Shown: one piece after another, positions 22,937 to 34,357 of the stretch
Layout: every line of letters starts with the position of its first letter
Numbering within the stretch: position 1 is the first letter of the stretch
Source: Alisma plantago-aquatica
Taxonomy: Eukaryota > Streptophyta > Magnoliopsida > Alismatales > Alismataceae
Length of the DNA stretch: 64,000 nucleotides
Direction: 5' to 3'
NCBI GenBank assembly: GCA_963693085.1
Contig: OY856409.1
Span: forward strand, 520,869,803-520,933,802
The notes under the pieces: model-generated
What the model saw: only the letters and a program-made list of their open reading frames with translations
Told to the model about the DNA's origin: nothing
Database searches by the model: none
Made by a program: the position numbers and the translations under genes

Positions 22937-24393
22937 ATGGCTTGTAGGAGAGGCATTGTTCCCCCTTAGGGTGAGTTGGTTCCCCGACCAACTCACATCC
23001 AACACCCCAACTCTAACATTAGGAGGATGTATGAGGAGTTACAGACCAGAGAGATCATACTGACCTAGTATGGTGATCACAACTTCATCGAGCAGGTGGG
23101 ATTCACCAAAAACATGAGATGGGTCTGCCAACACCAAGCTTTGGAGTGGGACATTCCTTTCTTTAGTGATTGGAAGACATACCCAGAGTTCGTTGTAGAG
23201 TTCTTGACATCTCTAGATGTCATAGTCACCCCCGAGAAATGCATTGGAGGAGAATGGCAGGAAGGAAGGGTCAACTTTTTACTTTTCAACAACAACTACA
23301 CCATCACACTAAGGGAGTTCAATTGTATCTTCGGTTGGGCACACATGCCATAATGTTCATCCCCGACAGACTTTGACTACGACCTTGCTTGGAGATAGAT
23401 GTCGGAGGTGCTTGACGGGTTCCACATTAGCTATCATGTCAACTCCCTCACCGACATCGAGCACGCATTTGCTTGTATTCTCCATCAACTCTGCACCAAC
23501 ACGATCTTTAAGAAATCTATTCAAGCTCAAGGGAAGGTCCAAAAGATGGACTTGTACTTTTTGTATAGGTTGCTTGATGGCAAATCTGTCAACTTCAACT
23601 CCTTCCTCCTACTTCATATGATGTAGTGAAGTGCAATGTGCAGAGGAAGACATTGTTGTTTGGGGGATTGATCACCTCGATTACATTGCATTTCCACCTT
23701 GACTTGTCTACACTTGTGTCAATGGAGTCTACATCCAAGCTAGATGCTCAACACTTCAAGAAGTCTTGCCTCTTCGGTGTGAAGTACAACACTGTGCTTG
23801 CCTACTGTACAAGGAGAGGAAGATACAAGGAGCACAACCTCCCAGACCCCATCTTCAACTTGCGGGGAGTGGAGTATCTTTGATGGCCATTGGACGAGGG
23901 AGAGGAGGAAGATGATGACTAAGCAGTAGCTCAAGGAGACGACAAGGAGTAGGATGATAGCGATGGTGTTGAGGAGGTGGAGTCTCCCATCCCGATGAAC
24001 AGGAGACCAGTCCCAGGAAAACAAGCCCGTACATATGCTGCGTCGACTTCCTTGGCCCACCACCTTCCCAGGAGGAGCAAGACTCGTACAACATGTAGGG
24101 CATGTACAAGATGCTGCATCAGATTCAGTCTGGCCAGCAGCAGCACCAGGAGGCTTTAGTCAACATGCGAGATATACAAGGGCAGTTGTACCAGAATCAG
24201 CAAGTGATCTATGAGAATGAATGCCTTCTCTTAGCCAACCAAGAGAATGTTCATATGCTCCTGCAAAGGATGGAGTAGTACCAACAACCATTCTTTGATA
24301 ATTACTGGAACCGTGGATACTTTGGGGAGTACCCACAGTCGCCGCCGATGCCTCCTACAACTCTTTCTTTCCAGGGGATGTTTCCTCCCCAAT
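22937..24393 (+). pseudogene. Third ORF of Athila 1 (Athila ORF, envelope-position)
   Basis: From ATG 22937 a short frame stops after ten codons, then the conserved body is read in shifting frames: 23096-23353 (EQVGFTKNMRWVCQHQ, VVEFLTSL, VNFLLFNNNYTITLREFNCIFGW), 23399-23626 (hydrophobic helices with HISYHVNSL and IFKKS), 23626-23883, then a Gln-rich C-terminal region (QSGQQQHQEALVNM near 24124, NQQVIYENE) and a Pro-rich tail. EFLTSL followed by the LFNxxYTxTLxEFNxIFG block is the hallmark of the plant Athila ORF family, found downstream of integrase. Its role is unknown; the envelope-like label comes from position only. I see no clear signal peptide or transmembrane segment. At least four shifts or stops break it. 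Confidence 0.65.
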
Positions 24394-25947
24394 GACCCAA
24401 TCATGCCACCTCCACCATTTTGAATCATGGTACCACTATTCCACCTCTTGGGTGAGAGTATTGACTATGAGGACATAGTCATATTCAAGATTAGGGGAGG
24501 TGCTGGAACATCATTCTATACTAGTTTTTATCTTTATCTTTATTTTCATTTGCTGTTTTAGTTGTTTGTTTTGTTTTTAGTTGTGCAAGTGTGGGATCCA
24601 CATCTATCTAGTGTAATTGTGGAGCATTAATTGCATGGTTTCAGTCTTGAATGTTTTGTACTCTCCATGGTGTTTAATGAAATGAAGGTCATGTCCTTAA
24701 AAGCTTAAAATGCAAAATCCTTTTGTAACACCACTTGAGGAAGTGTTTGGATTAGTCAACATCAGGACTTAGGACATACATGAAAGTCTAAATCAACTTG
24801 GTAATGTGAATGATGAAGATGTTGAGCCTAAACTGACCAAACCATAACAAAATCTTAAATGAATATATGAGAAATAAACCCTTGAATCATCGTGAACACA
24901 TGTCATTAAAGAGGGACACATCATAATATAATGAAAGGCATTGTCTCTGAGTTGTGTGATTCCATCTATTTCATCTATTCATTTTGACTCACCACCTCTT
25001 AAATTCTTGAGTACTCCAAGCTATTTCCTTTGATTGCATTGCATAGCACAATAGGGACATATTGGGTAGTTTGCTTGTATTAAAAAAAATTGCATTTGTA
25101 GACATTAACTGTATTGCACACCATATTAGCTTGCATAACACAATTCATATAGTTGCATACATTTCACCATAGCATGCATATTTCCTTTTCCATGTGGATT
25201 TCAAATTCAAGGTTATGAAGAATAATGCATAGAGAAAAAAAGGAAGAAAAGAAACAATTTTAATAGTTGAATGAAAGCAAGAGGGACAAAGTGAGGCTTG
25301 CTGAAGAAATGATGATAAATTTCAAAAGAAAAAAAAGGTTAAAGTATGCCTGCATCATTTTTATGTGAAAGAGTATAATCCACATGTGCAGTCTTCTGAG
25401 TTGAAAAGAAATTTCTCAACTTGTTCTACATGCATCATCTCATATAAAAAAGAGTGTTTTTTTAGGAATTAGGATTCATGCACTACATTCTTTTGCATTC
25501 TTATAGGTTCATTTTTCTTATGCATAAATGGCTTGAATGTACTCATGAGTTTTTAGTTGCCACCCATCTTTCATCATTAATTGCTCTTATTGGTAGGCCA
25601 CCCACAATGATTTATCTCCTCATACATGCTTTTATGGAGATCTACTTCCAGTTAGTTGGTAGTTAGGAAAGAGCAATTTAGTGTAGGGAATCACGCAATA
25701 CACCAAGTGAATGCCTAAGTAATTATGATGTTAACTACTTTCTTGATAGTGTCATTGTCTGAGGGTGGACATCTCTTATGGAAGTTTTTGGTCATTCTAG
25801 AGTAGTTATCGGTTCAGTGGTCAGTGAAGGCTGGTTTAGGGCTTGCTAGGTGGAGTTGTTTAAGAAGAGAATGTACATTTTTTGTCCTTTTGCTGACTTT
25901 TGTCAAATAGATTCGAGAGAGTGTTGCTTGAGGATGGGAAACATTTT
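24394..25947 (+). other. Non-coding 3' region of Athila 1
   Basis: AT-rich sequence, with a purine-rich stretch near 25210-25350, frequent stops in all frames and no repeat that I recognise. Long untranslated 3' regions between ORF3 and the PPT are usual in Athila elements. Confidence 0.55.
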
Positions 25948-25961
25948 AGCTTAGGGGAGTT
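25948..25961 (+). other. Polypurine tract of Athila 1
   Basis: AGCTTAGGGGAGTT lies directly before the TGATGCATG start of the 3' LTR, where plus-strand DNA synthesis would be primed. Confidence 0.75.
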
Positions 25962-26173
25962 TGATGCATGTGTTTTCCGTCATTATTATAGGCTCATTTT
26001 CCCTTATTTTCATGTGTAGTTTGGGCCTTTATTTGACCTATTATGCATGGATTGTCATTAATAGCTTATATTTCCTTGAATGCATCAAATTATATGATTT
26101 CAACCGTTTTTACTAGCATTTTATGCATTCTAAGTACTCATGATGCTTTTATGTGATTTTAGGTACAAGGCAA
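25962..26173 (+). repeat. 3' LTR of Athila 1, part 1
   Basis: The first 212 bp of the 3' LTR, differing from 14856-15067 at about eight positions by eye. It is cut at 26173 by the LINE and resumes at 31134. Its last 13 bases form the left target duplication of the LINE. Confidence 0.85.
26161..26173. repeat. LINE target-site duplication, left copy
   Basis: AGGTACAAGGCAA, identical to 31121-31133. A duplication of this length is typical of L1-type target-primed insertion. Confidence 0.9.
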
Positions 26174-26459
26174 CTACTCTTGGGATGTCTGCGTTACGCT
26201 CTGGCATTTAGGGGAGTGAAAAGTGGGGAAACTCTGGTGAGCTCCCTCCGGCGGGGCAGATCTAGAGGGATGGTCCATCACATCAACCTGAGAGAGCAAC
26301 ACAAGTTTGGGGGAAGAGTAAGAATGGCACTCCAGTGGCAAAGGAGACGAGATCGTGGGTGGATCTATTCACCCCTTAGAAGGAATTGAGTAGAGCAGTG
26401 TTGAAGTAGTGTCCGATCAAGATAGTGGATTGAGCTATCAAGTACTCGAAGGTCATTGC

Positions 26460-27132
26460 TGAGAGGAATGTAGCTAAATGGGAAAACGCAGTCACTGGTT
26501 ATGTGATAGGTTTGAGACCGCACTGGCCAACACTGTAAAAACACCTAAAGATGATGTGGAAGATCAAAGGAAGCATGGAGATCTTGTCAAGAGGCAATGA
26601 TCTTTTTATCATCAGGTTCTCAGATCCGAGTGAGATGAAGAACACTTTGGAGAATGGCCCTTGGTTTGTAGAAGGCAAACCGTTGATACTGAAGAAGTAG
26701 CAAAGAGGTGAACCGCTAGAGAAGGTGAAGTTGACGGAAGTGCCGGTTTGGGTGAAATTATTTGACCTTCCACTTGAACTATGGGATGAGGAAGTTTTTA
26801 GTATGATAGGCAGTTATCTAGGGGAGCCTCTAAGACTAGATTCATTGACCAAGGATATGAGAAGGCTTGAATTTGCGAGAATCCAAATTCTCATTCAAGC
26901 TTCTTCAATGTTTCCTACATAGGTAAAGCTATAGAGTGATGATGGTGTGAAGAGTGTGATTAGAGTGGAATATGAGTGGGTCCCAATGTGCTACAAAGTT
27001 TGCGGAACCTTTGGGCATGGGCAGGGGGACTGTCAGACTTCTACTGAGAAGAAAGGGAAGACGAAGATGGTGTGGGTGGAGAAGAACAACACGGAGGCTG
27101 ATCTTTTCTATGACTGTCCACCTATTGAATAA
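26460..27132 (+). pseudogene. LINE ORF1 (DUF4283-like, zinc-knuckle)
   Basis: Read through several stops, this region shows the plant L1 ORF1 pattern: a DUF4283-like fold (WKIKGSMEILSRGNDLFIIRF, NGPWFVEGKPLILKK, VPVWVKLFDLPLELW, open at 26725-26922), then RVEYEWVPMCYKVCGTFGHGQGDC at 26965-27036. The last is a CCHC-type knuckle with one extra residue between the first two Cys. ORF1 proteins bind LINE RNA. Stops between the blocks and a missing clear start make this copy inactive. Confidence 0.7.
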
Positions 27133-27499
27133 CAGGTGATTGAGATAATGCCGGAGGAGTCGGATGTACAGAAAGAGGGGAGCACCTCTGTAGGTGACCT
27201 TGCTCTTGAAGATTCTAGAGTAGACATTAGCAGTGCCCAGATTGAAACGACAACTCTTCCTGAGACGCCGCTAGGGGATTAGTATGTGGCGGAACTCAGT
27301 ACTCCATCCCCGTCTACAAGGAGGGAGAGTCGAAGAAAGTAGCGATCTCCTCCAAGAACCATCTCAAAAATCCCACAACAAAAAGTGATTGGGATTCCTA
27401 TATCTCCAAATAGCTTCAGAATGCTTGAATTTGCAGATGGGGGAGAGGGTGAAGTGATCGAGACTGATGCTGGCAGGCCTCCAACAAGAAACAACCTCA

Positions 27500-30400
27500 A
27501 TGTTTAGCAATCTTAATGTAGTAGCCTGGAACGTCTGAAGCTTAAACAAGCCTGGGCGTCAGAGGGCTATGTAAGAGGTGATTGGTAACTATAAGTCTTC
27601 TGCTACTTGCTTATTTGAAACCAAAATAAGGAAGAGGAAGATGAATAGAGTTTTCAACATTGGTCTTTCGGGCTATGATTGGATTTCCAACCATGCTAGT
27701 AATCTGCTTGGTAGAGTTGTGATTATGTGGATTAAGAATGATCTGAGAATTCATACTATTGCTGAGACCGATCAATTTGTTATGTGTAGTGTGATCCACA
27801 GAGACAAGAACTTCATTTTGGTAGCTGTGTATGGACACAGTCCCGAACACAAAAGATCTAAGTTGTGGTTTGATCTTAGGGGGGCTGTTAATATAGTTGC
27901 AGGTCATCCTATTCTAGTTGTGGGTGACTTCAATGCGACTCGTTTTGATGCTGATAGGATTGGGAGAGCTACTACTTCTTATAAATCTATGTAGGAATTC
28001 AATGATTTTGTCAATCAGTGTGGTTTGGTTGAACTGGATTTCAATGGTTCCAAGTACACTTGGGATAACAAGTAGAAAGGGGGTGATCTTGTGATGTCCA
28101 AGATTGACAGAGGGTTCTTCAATAATGAGTTCCTTAATGCCTATCCTAGAACTTGGGGTGTTATAGTCAGCTCGATACATAGTGATCGTAAGATGCTGAT
28201 CACCCATGTTGATGAAACTAAGTATAAGAAGAGGACTCCCTTTTGGTTTATTAACTATTGGATGGAGTACCCAGGGTTTATGGAGGTGGTTCAAAAGGCT
28301 TGGTCATTGGAAGTGGAAGGCTATCCTATGTATAGGCTATGTAGGAAGCTACAGAATGTAAGGAATGCACTGATTATGTGGAACAAGACTACTGTGGGAA
28401 ACATTCATGACAATAGGAAAGTGATTGAGGCTGAATTCACTATGTTTTCTGATTTGCTAGATGATGATCCACATAATGTAGAACTTATTGAGAAGGTGAG
28501 TGGGAAAAGAAAGGAAGCTTTCTTAGCTTACGAAGCTGAAGAATCTTTTCTTAGACAAAAACCCAAGATACAATGGTTAAAGCTAGGTGATAAGAATACA
28601 AAGTTCTTCTATGCATCTCTCAACGCTAGAAGGGTGAGGAACACTATGTGAGCCATGAAGATTGATGATTAGTTATGTATGGATGAGGATAGAATCAGTG
28701 AGCATATTAACACTTTCTATGATGATCTTTTTAGGAAGGATAGTTGTAGTGTTAGTATTGATGATTTTGATATGGACTTTCCTGGACTCTCTGCTGAGAA
28801 GTTTGATAGTTTGTGTGCTTATGTCACGGATAAGGAGGTTGAGGAAGTTATTGAGAGGGCTAATAGTGACAAGGCCCCCGGGCCTGATGGATTCAACTAC
28901 TTGTTTTATAAGAAGTGTTGGGGGATCATCAAAGTAGATGTGATCAAAACTGTTAATTTTTTTTGCTAGTGGCCAGATGTTGAGAGAAGCTAATAGGGCC
29001 TTGATCACTTTGATTCCTAAAGTGAATGATGCAGAGGATGTAAAGGACTGGAGGCTGATCTCTCTTTTCAATGTTTGTTTTAAAATCATATATAAAATTA
29101 TGGCGAATAGATTGAGGCCCATTCTGTCGGTTGTTATTGATAATGCACAGTGTGCTTTTCTTAAAGATAGGAGTATTACTGATGCTACTTTGCTGGTTAA
29201 CGAGCTTATTAGAAATATGATGAAGAACAACTCTCTGAAGTTCTGCTTGAAGATGCATATTAAAAAAGCTTATGAATCGATTGATTGGGAGTATTTCTAT
29301 AAAGTTTTGCATAAGATGAACTTCCCTGAATGTTTCATAGGCTGGGTGAGAGTGATTTTCAAAACTACTAGCTGTCAAGTGCTTATTAATGGGGTTCCTT
29401 CTAAAAGATTGTATCCTATGAGGGGTATTCGTCAGGGTGATCCCTTGGCCCCTTTTCTTTTTGCTATTGCTATGCAGGGCTTGTCTACTATGCTTAAGGC
29501 AGCTGAGAAAAGGGAGGATTTTGACACCTTTAAAGCATCCCATATGCTTACTATTTCTCATGTGATCTTTGTTGATGACGTGGTCATCTTTGCTGATGCT
29601 AATGATAAATCTATTGATACCATTGCAAAGATTGTTAATGATTTTGGGAATGTGTCAGGGATGAAGGTGAGCAAGGATAAAACTGCTGTGTTCTATAATA
29701 GTTATGCTGATGTGAGGAAGCTTGTAGAGGTTATGGGGATTCATATTGATTCTCTGCCTAAAAAATACCTTGGGTTACCTCTGTTCAAAGGAAGAATCAC
29801 AAGAAGCTTGTGTTCACCTATGCTTTATAAGATGAAGGTGAGGCTGGAAGGTTGGAAGTCGAGACTCCTATCTTTCATAGGGAGAGTAGAGCTAATTATA
29901 TCTATGCTATCTTCTTTTCAGTTATACTGGGTTTCTACTTTTCCTCTTCCTGTTAGTGTGGAGATGGAGATCGAGAAGTTATGTAGGGAGTTTTTATGGG
30001 GAGGTGCTACTCTTGAAAAGAAGATTCATACGGTTGATTGGGAGAGTATCTGTATGTCCAAAGGCAAAGGGGGTCTTGGGATCTGCCATTCTAGGGACAT
30101 TATGAGAGCTTGTATGGTGAAAAAGCTCTGGGATGTCTCTAATAAGAAGGATTCTTTGTGGGTTCGGTGGGTGAATGAAAGGTATTTGAAGGGGGACTCT
30201 ATTTGGAGCATTAAGATCCAATACAACTCTACTTGGATCTAGAAGAAACTTATTCTCGTGAGGGATAAGGTAGTGAAGGATGTTTGGTTCTCCGTGGGCA
30301 AGGGTGATAAAGTTATGCTTTGGAGGGACCCCTGGCTGGGTAATGGAGTCTTCTTGAACATCTTTCTTACTGATATCTGTCGTATTAACAATGGTGTTGG

Positions 30401-31015
30401 AAAGTTTGCTAAGGTGAACTGCTACATGTCTAAAGATGGCGGCTGGAAGATCTCTAGATCTAGACATATTAATCAGGTTATCAGTTTTGTTAAGGATAAA
30501 GTTTCTAACTTTACTGACAATGAAGATAATCTACTGCTGAAGGGGAGGAAGGTTGTCAAGATGAAAGACTTCTGGAATAAAGTCAGAGAACCTCATCCAA
30601 AGTGCTGCTGGGCTAACTGGCTTTGGAAGACCAAGGCACCCTTGAAAGCTATTTTCACTGTCTGGAGATGCTTGAAAGGAGGCCTGGTAACGATCGATTG
30701 TTTGAAGAGAAGAGGCTTTCAATGCGCCTCAAGATGTGTGCTCTTTCTGGAGGAAGAAGAAACAACCTGGCATGTTTTGTTTGAGTGCAGGTTCAATAAG
30801 GAGTTCTGGGTTAAGGCCAATATGTGTGGTATTTTGGATAGTGTCCCAGCTGGGTTGATGGATCTTATACGCATGAAGGACATGACTACTAGGACCAATA
30901 TTATGGTTTTCATCCATGAAGTTTGGAGGGAGAGGAACAACACAATTTTTGAAGGAAAGTCTATATATTTTGATACAATTTGGAACTATGTAAAGATAGT
31001 AGTAGAGAGCTTTTA
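27500..31015 (+). pseudogene. LINE ORF2: endonuclease and reverse transcriptase
   Basis: The frame from ATG 27500 carries an APE-type endonuclease: WNV-(stop)-SLN, FETKI with the catalytic Glu, VVGDFNATR, and SDRKML where SDH is expected, so the catalytic His is Arg. Isolated stops occur at about 27536, 27992, 28073, 28649 and 28670. The RT starts near 28679; a +1 slip in an eight-T run near 28956 shifts to the frame 28977-30242, which holds LITLIPK, RGIRQGDPLAPFLF, IFVDDVVIF (the catalytic DD) and the thumb. A stop at 30240 (TAG, probably for Trp) precedes 30258-31015, ending in a decayed zf-RVT region with the ETTWHVLFEC motif. ORF2 nicks target DNA and copies LINE RNA in place. Confidence 0.85.
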
Positions 31016-31120
31016 GTTTGCTTGTTGTTTTTCTTTCTTTTTGTACAGCTTCGGCATATCTTGTACATACACTATTTTCTTAATAGAAAAAGGGGCAACA
31101 AGCTTTGAAAGACAAAAAAA

Positions 31121-31133
31121 AGGTACAAGGCAA
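31121..31133. repeat. LINE target-site duplication, right copy
   Basis: Identical to 26161-26173 and directly after the A-rich tail. It fixes the 3' end of the LINE. Confidence 0.9.
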
Positions 31134-31247
31134 TTCTACACAGCTCGGTGCTACTGACCTTGTAAGAGTCAGTGGTACTGACTTACCCTTAGGGATGTGC
31201 CCGAAAACTAGCTAGAACTCGGTGCTACCAATAGAGAAAGTTGGTGC
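31134..31247 (+). repeat. 3' LTR of Athila 1, part 2 (truncated)
   Basis: Resumes the LTR exactly where it was interrupted and matches 15068-15180, including the CTCGGTGCTACCGA words. Homology ends near 31247; the remaining 1.2 kb of LTR is missing and minus-strand integrase sequence begins. This is a deletion or recombination junction, not an insertion boundary with visible duplications. Confidence 0.75.
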
Positions 31248-31259
31248 TGGTGCTAGTGG

Positions 31260-32405
31260 TGGTACATTGAACTGCACCTCGACCCTTCTGGTAAATGCTT
31301 CATCTCATAATACCTCTACACTATGTGCCCATTTATAGGGAAAGTACATGTCTTTTCACTAAATAGTTCCATCACCCCTGGTGGATATATCTTTGATACA
31401 ATGAAGAGTCCTGACCATCTTGATCTTAGTTTTTCTATAAAAAGTATAATGCTTGAATGGAATAAAAGAACCTTGTCTCCTTCAAATACATCTTTTTTAA
31501 ACAAAAGGGCATCATGCACACCTTTGTCCTTTAATTGTAAATTCTAGTGTTTTCATAGGCATGCATACCAAGTTCCTCTAGTTCTTGTACTTGAAAGAAC
31601 ATCTTCTTGCCAGCTAGATTTGGGTCCACATTCAAGAATTTAATCACCCAGAAGGCCTTACACTCTACTGCAACTATAAAATGACTTGCCTTGCCATAAA
31701 TCAATCTGTAGGGAGTGGTCCCTATTGGAGTCTCATAGAATGTACGATAACCTCACAGGGCGTCTTTGAAATTCATTGATCTATATTTCTATGTACGACC
31801 AATTGTCTTTTCTAGAATTTGTTTTATTTACTGATTTGAAATCTCACCTTGACCCAAGGTATGTGGGTGAAAAGGGGTGGCAACTTTGTGCCTCACTCCA
31901 TACTTTTTCTGAAGGGTTTTAAACTGAATTTCCCCAAAATGGGATCCCCAATCACTAATGACAGTGTGTGGGACACCGTATCTGGGAAAAATAATATTCT
32001 CAAACAATCTTATCAAGAATTTTGAGTCACAAGTGGGGGGCCTACTACTTCCACCCATTTGGATACATAATCTACTACATCTAAGATGAATTGGTGGTCT
32101 TGTGATGATGGGAAAGGTTCCATATAATCAATGCCCCAAACATTAAAAATTTCCACCTCTATCCAGTCAGAAAGTGGCATCTCATTTCTTTTTGATATAT
32201 TTTCTATGTACTGACATTCTTTGCAAGATTTAATATAGGCATGCACATATTTGAACATTGTAGGATAGTAAAAACTAGATTGTAAAATCTTAGCGGTGAT
32301 CCCATTTCTGCCGAAATGTCCTCCATAAGGCGAAGAATGACAATTGTACATGATGTTCAACACTTCTTCTTTTAGGAGGCAACATTGATACAAATTATCG
32401 TGCAT
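31260..32405 (-). pseudogene. pol: Integrase of Athila 2
   Basis: Three minus-strand frames in order. 32405-32013 has the zinc-binding part (NCHSSPYGGHFG, CKECQ) and the first catalytic Asp (VWGIDYMEP). 32058-31828 has the core with the second Asp (VISDWGSHFGEIQF) and the GQGEISNQ helix with the Glu. 31519-31316 is the C-terminal domain (KVLLFHSSI, KLRSRWSGLFIVSKIYPPGVMEL). Frameshifts separate the parts. All three core acidic residues can be read, but no single frame joins them. Confidence 0.8.
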
Positions 32406-32479
32406 CTCCTAAAGAGTTGAGGATCATCCCAATAATAGTTTTTTAGATCAGAAAAGCAACTTCTATTTCTCATTGTAAG

Positions 32480-33892
32480 TTATGTCAGGAGGTAGTTGTT
32501 GAATGCCAAGTAATTACAAATATCTAAAAACTAAGGTTGAGCATGTTCGACTGATGTTGCCATCATCAATGCTTCATCTGTGTAATTTTCATTAACAAGA
32601 AGTGATTTGTCATTGGATATAATGATTCAGGACAAGTGGTAAACCACAAAATTTTTTGTCCCTTTCATATTGATAATCTTGTGATCAAACTCTTGTAGTA
32701 AGAGAACCCACCTCATGATCTCGTCTTTGTATCTTTCTTTTACAAAAGATATTTGATATCTTTGTGGTCTATATAAACTTTCACTTTTGATCCTATAAGG
32801 TAGAAAGCATTAACTATTGCCAACATTTCTTTTTTGATTGTAGTATAGCCGACTTGGGATTCGTCAAGGGTTTTTCTCGTATAGTAGATCACATGATGCC
32901 TTTTATCTTTCTTTTGACCGACTACTAATCTGATTGCATAGTCACTGTGTCACATATTAATTCAAAGGGGAGCTCTCAATCTAGAGCTTGAGGATTAGTT
33001 CTATTTTAAGGCATTCTTCAAGGTTTCAAAAGACTTAAAGCATTCATTGTTGAATTCAAACACAACATCCTTGATGAGAAGGTTTGACATTGGTTTGGAT
33101 ATTTTGGAGAAGTTTTTAATGAACCTTATATAATATTCAACATGTCCTAGAAAGCTTCTTACCATGTGTCCTAGATTTAGGTGGTGGGAGCCTAGAAATG
33201 GCTTCCACATTTCTCAAGTCAACATTGATTCCTTTTTATGAGATTTTATGACCTTATATAATCCCTTCATGTACCAGGAAGTGACATTTTTCCCAATTCA
33301 ACACAAATGCTTTTTCTTTGAAATGATCCAAAACTCATGATATATTGTTTAGACAACCATCAAAAATGGTTCCGTACACAGAGAAGTCATCCATAAACAC
33401 CTCCATAATATCTTCAAGAAAATATGCAAACATCAAAATCATGCACCAGTGAAATGTTGCTGGTATGTTGCAGAGACCAAACAACATTATTTGGAAAGTG
33501 TATGTCCCATAGATGCAGGTAAGGGTAGCCTTTTCTTGATAGTTTAGGTGAATGGGGACTTGGTAAAATCCCCACTATCTATCCAAGAAACATAAGTATG
33601 AGTGGTGGGTAAGACTTTCTAGAACTTGGTTGATGAATGGCAATATGACGAGATCTTTCTTGGGTGCAACATAAAGTTTTATGTAGTTAATGCATATCCT
33701 TCAACCTGTTACCATTGTTGTTGGAACTTCATCACCATTCTCTCCCCTAATGAATATCATACTACCTTTCTAGGGCACTATGTGGATGGGATACACCCAA
33801 TTTCTATCACTTATAGGGTATATTATATCTACATCCCTTAGCTTTATAACCTCTTTCTTAACTACTTCTCTTAAGTTCTGATTGAGATTTCT
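32480..33892 (-). pseudogene. pol: RT and RNase H of Athila 2
   Basis: On the minus strand the palm motif reads VFMDDFSVYG, with MDD as the complement of 33386-33394. Downstream come the connection block (HMVRSFLGHVEYYIRFIKNFSKI, open at 33001-33210) and RNase H pieces (QKKDKRHHVIYYTRKTLDESQ, VYIDHKDIKYLLQKKDTK) down to about 32700. The N-terminal RT half at 33450-33892 is recognisable but broken. The region is riddled with stops and shifts. The roles are the same as in Athila 1. Confidence 0.7.
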
Positions 33893-34261
33893 CTAGGGTT
33901 GGGCTAGAGGTTTCAAATTCTCATCTAGGTCTATTCTGTTCATGCAGTCAACTGGACTCAAGCCTCCTACATCTTCTATACAATAACCTATTTCCTTCCT
34001 CCTCAACTTGAGTTCATTTAGCCCAACCTGCTGATCTTCTCTCAACTCAGAATTCATAATGATTGGATTTTTTTCTTCCATGTCAAGAAACTCATACTTT
34101 AAACCTTCAGGTAGATGCTTCAACTCTGGCTTAGGTTTTAGTTCTTCTTTCTCTTCTGGAGTTTTCTTCAGAGAAGCATATTTCACAATCTCTATAACTA
34201 TATCTTCCTCATCACTATACTCATCTTCAGGTTGGTTCAAATAGTCAAGTATTTCAACCAC
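33893..34261 (-). pseudogene. pol: Pre-RT connector of Athila 2
   Basis: 122 open codons with an acidic start and then the diagnostic block ELKHLPEGLKYEFL, IIMNSELREDQQ, LNELKLRRKEIGYCIEDVGGLSPVDCMNRI, directly before RT. It corresponds to 19197-19423 of Athila 1. Confidence 0.75.
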
Positions 34262-34357
34262 TTACAGGTCTTCTACATATGGACGGGGGTTGTTTAGATC
34301 TCTCATAAGTGGGTCAACAAAAGCATTCTTCTCTTGAACTTCCTCACAAAATTGGTT

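Larger units (their letters stand above)
26174..31120 (+). mobile_element. L1-type LINE inserted in the Athila 1 LTR
   Basis: A 4.9 kb non-LTR element in plus orientation with ORF1 and ORF2 relics, a short A-rich tail (GACAAAAAAA) and a perfect 13-bp target duplication. It looks full length or nearly so, because ORF1 is included. ORF2 contains endonuclease, RT and a zf-RVT-like end, with no RNase H domain visible after it. Since it lies within the Athila 3' LTR, it is younger than that element. Confidence 0.9.
14856..31247 (+). mobile_element. Athila 1: Ty3/gypsy element with LINE inside its 3' LTR
   Basis: Order on the plus strand is 5' LTR, tRNA-Asp-type PBS, gag, protease, RT, RNase H, integrase, motif cluster with TATA box, third ORF, long non-coding 3' region, PPT, 3' LTR. 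This is the Athila-type layout of plant Ty3/gypsy elements, whose third ORF occupies the envelope-like position. The 3' LTR is split by a LINE (26174-31120) and ends abruptly near 31247 after about 326 bp of LTR sequence, where a minus-strand element takes over. All ORFs are broken by stops and frameshifts, so the copy is dead. Yet the 212 comparable LTR bases differ at only about eight places, by eye. Confidence 0.85.

Noticed and set aside
22937..24393. A true envelope gene in Athila 1.
   Set aside because: The readable blocks match the plant Athila ORF family. I see no signal peptide, fusion peptide or transmembrane anchor, so only the position is envelope-like.
28953..29561. 202-codon and neighbouring minus-strand frames at 28673-29230 inside the LINE.
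   Set aside because: They are antisense shadows of a clear RT on the plus strand.
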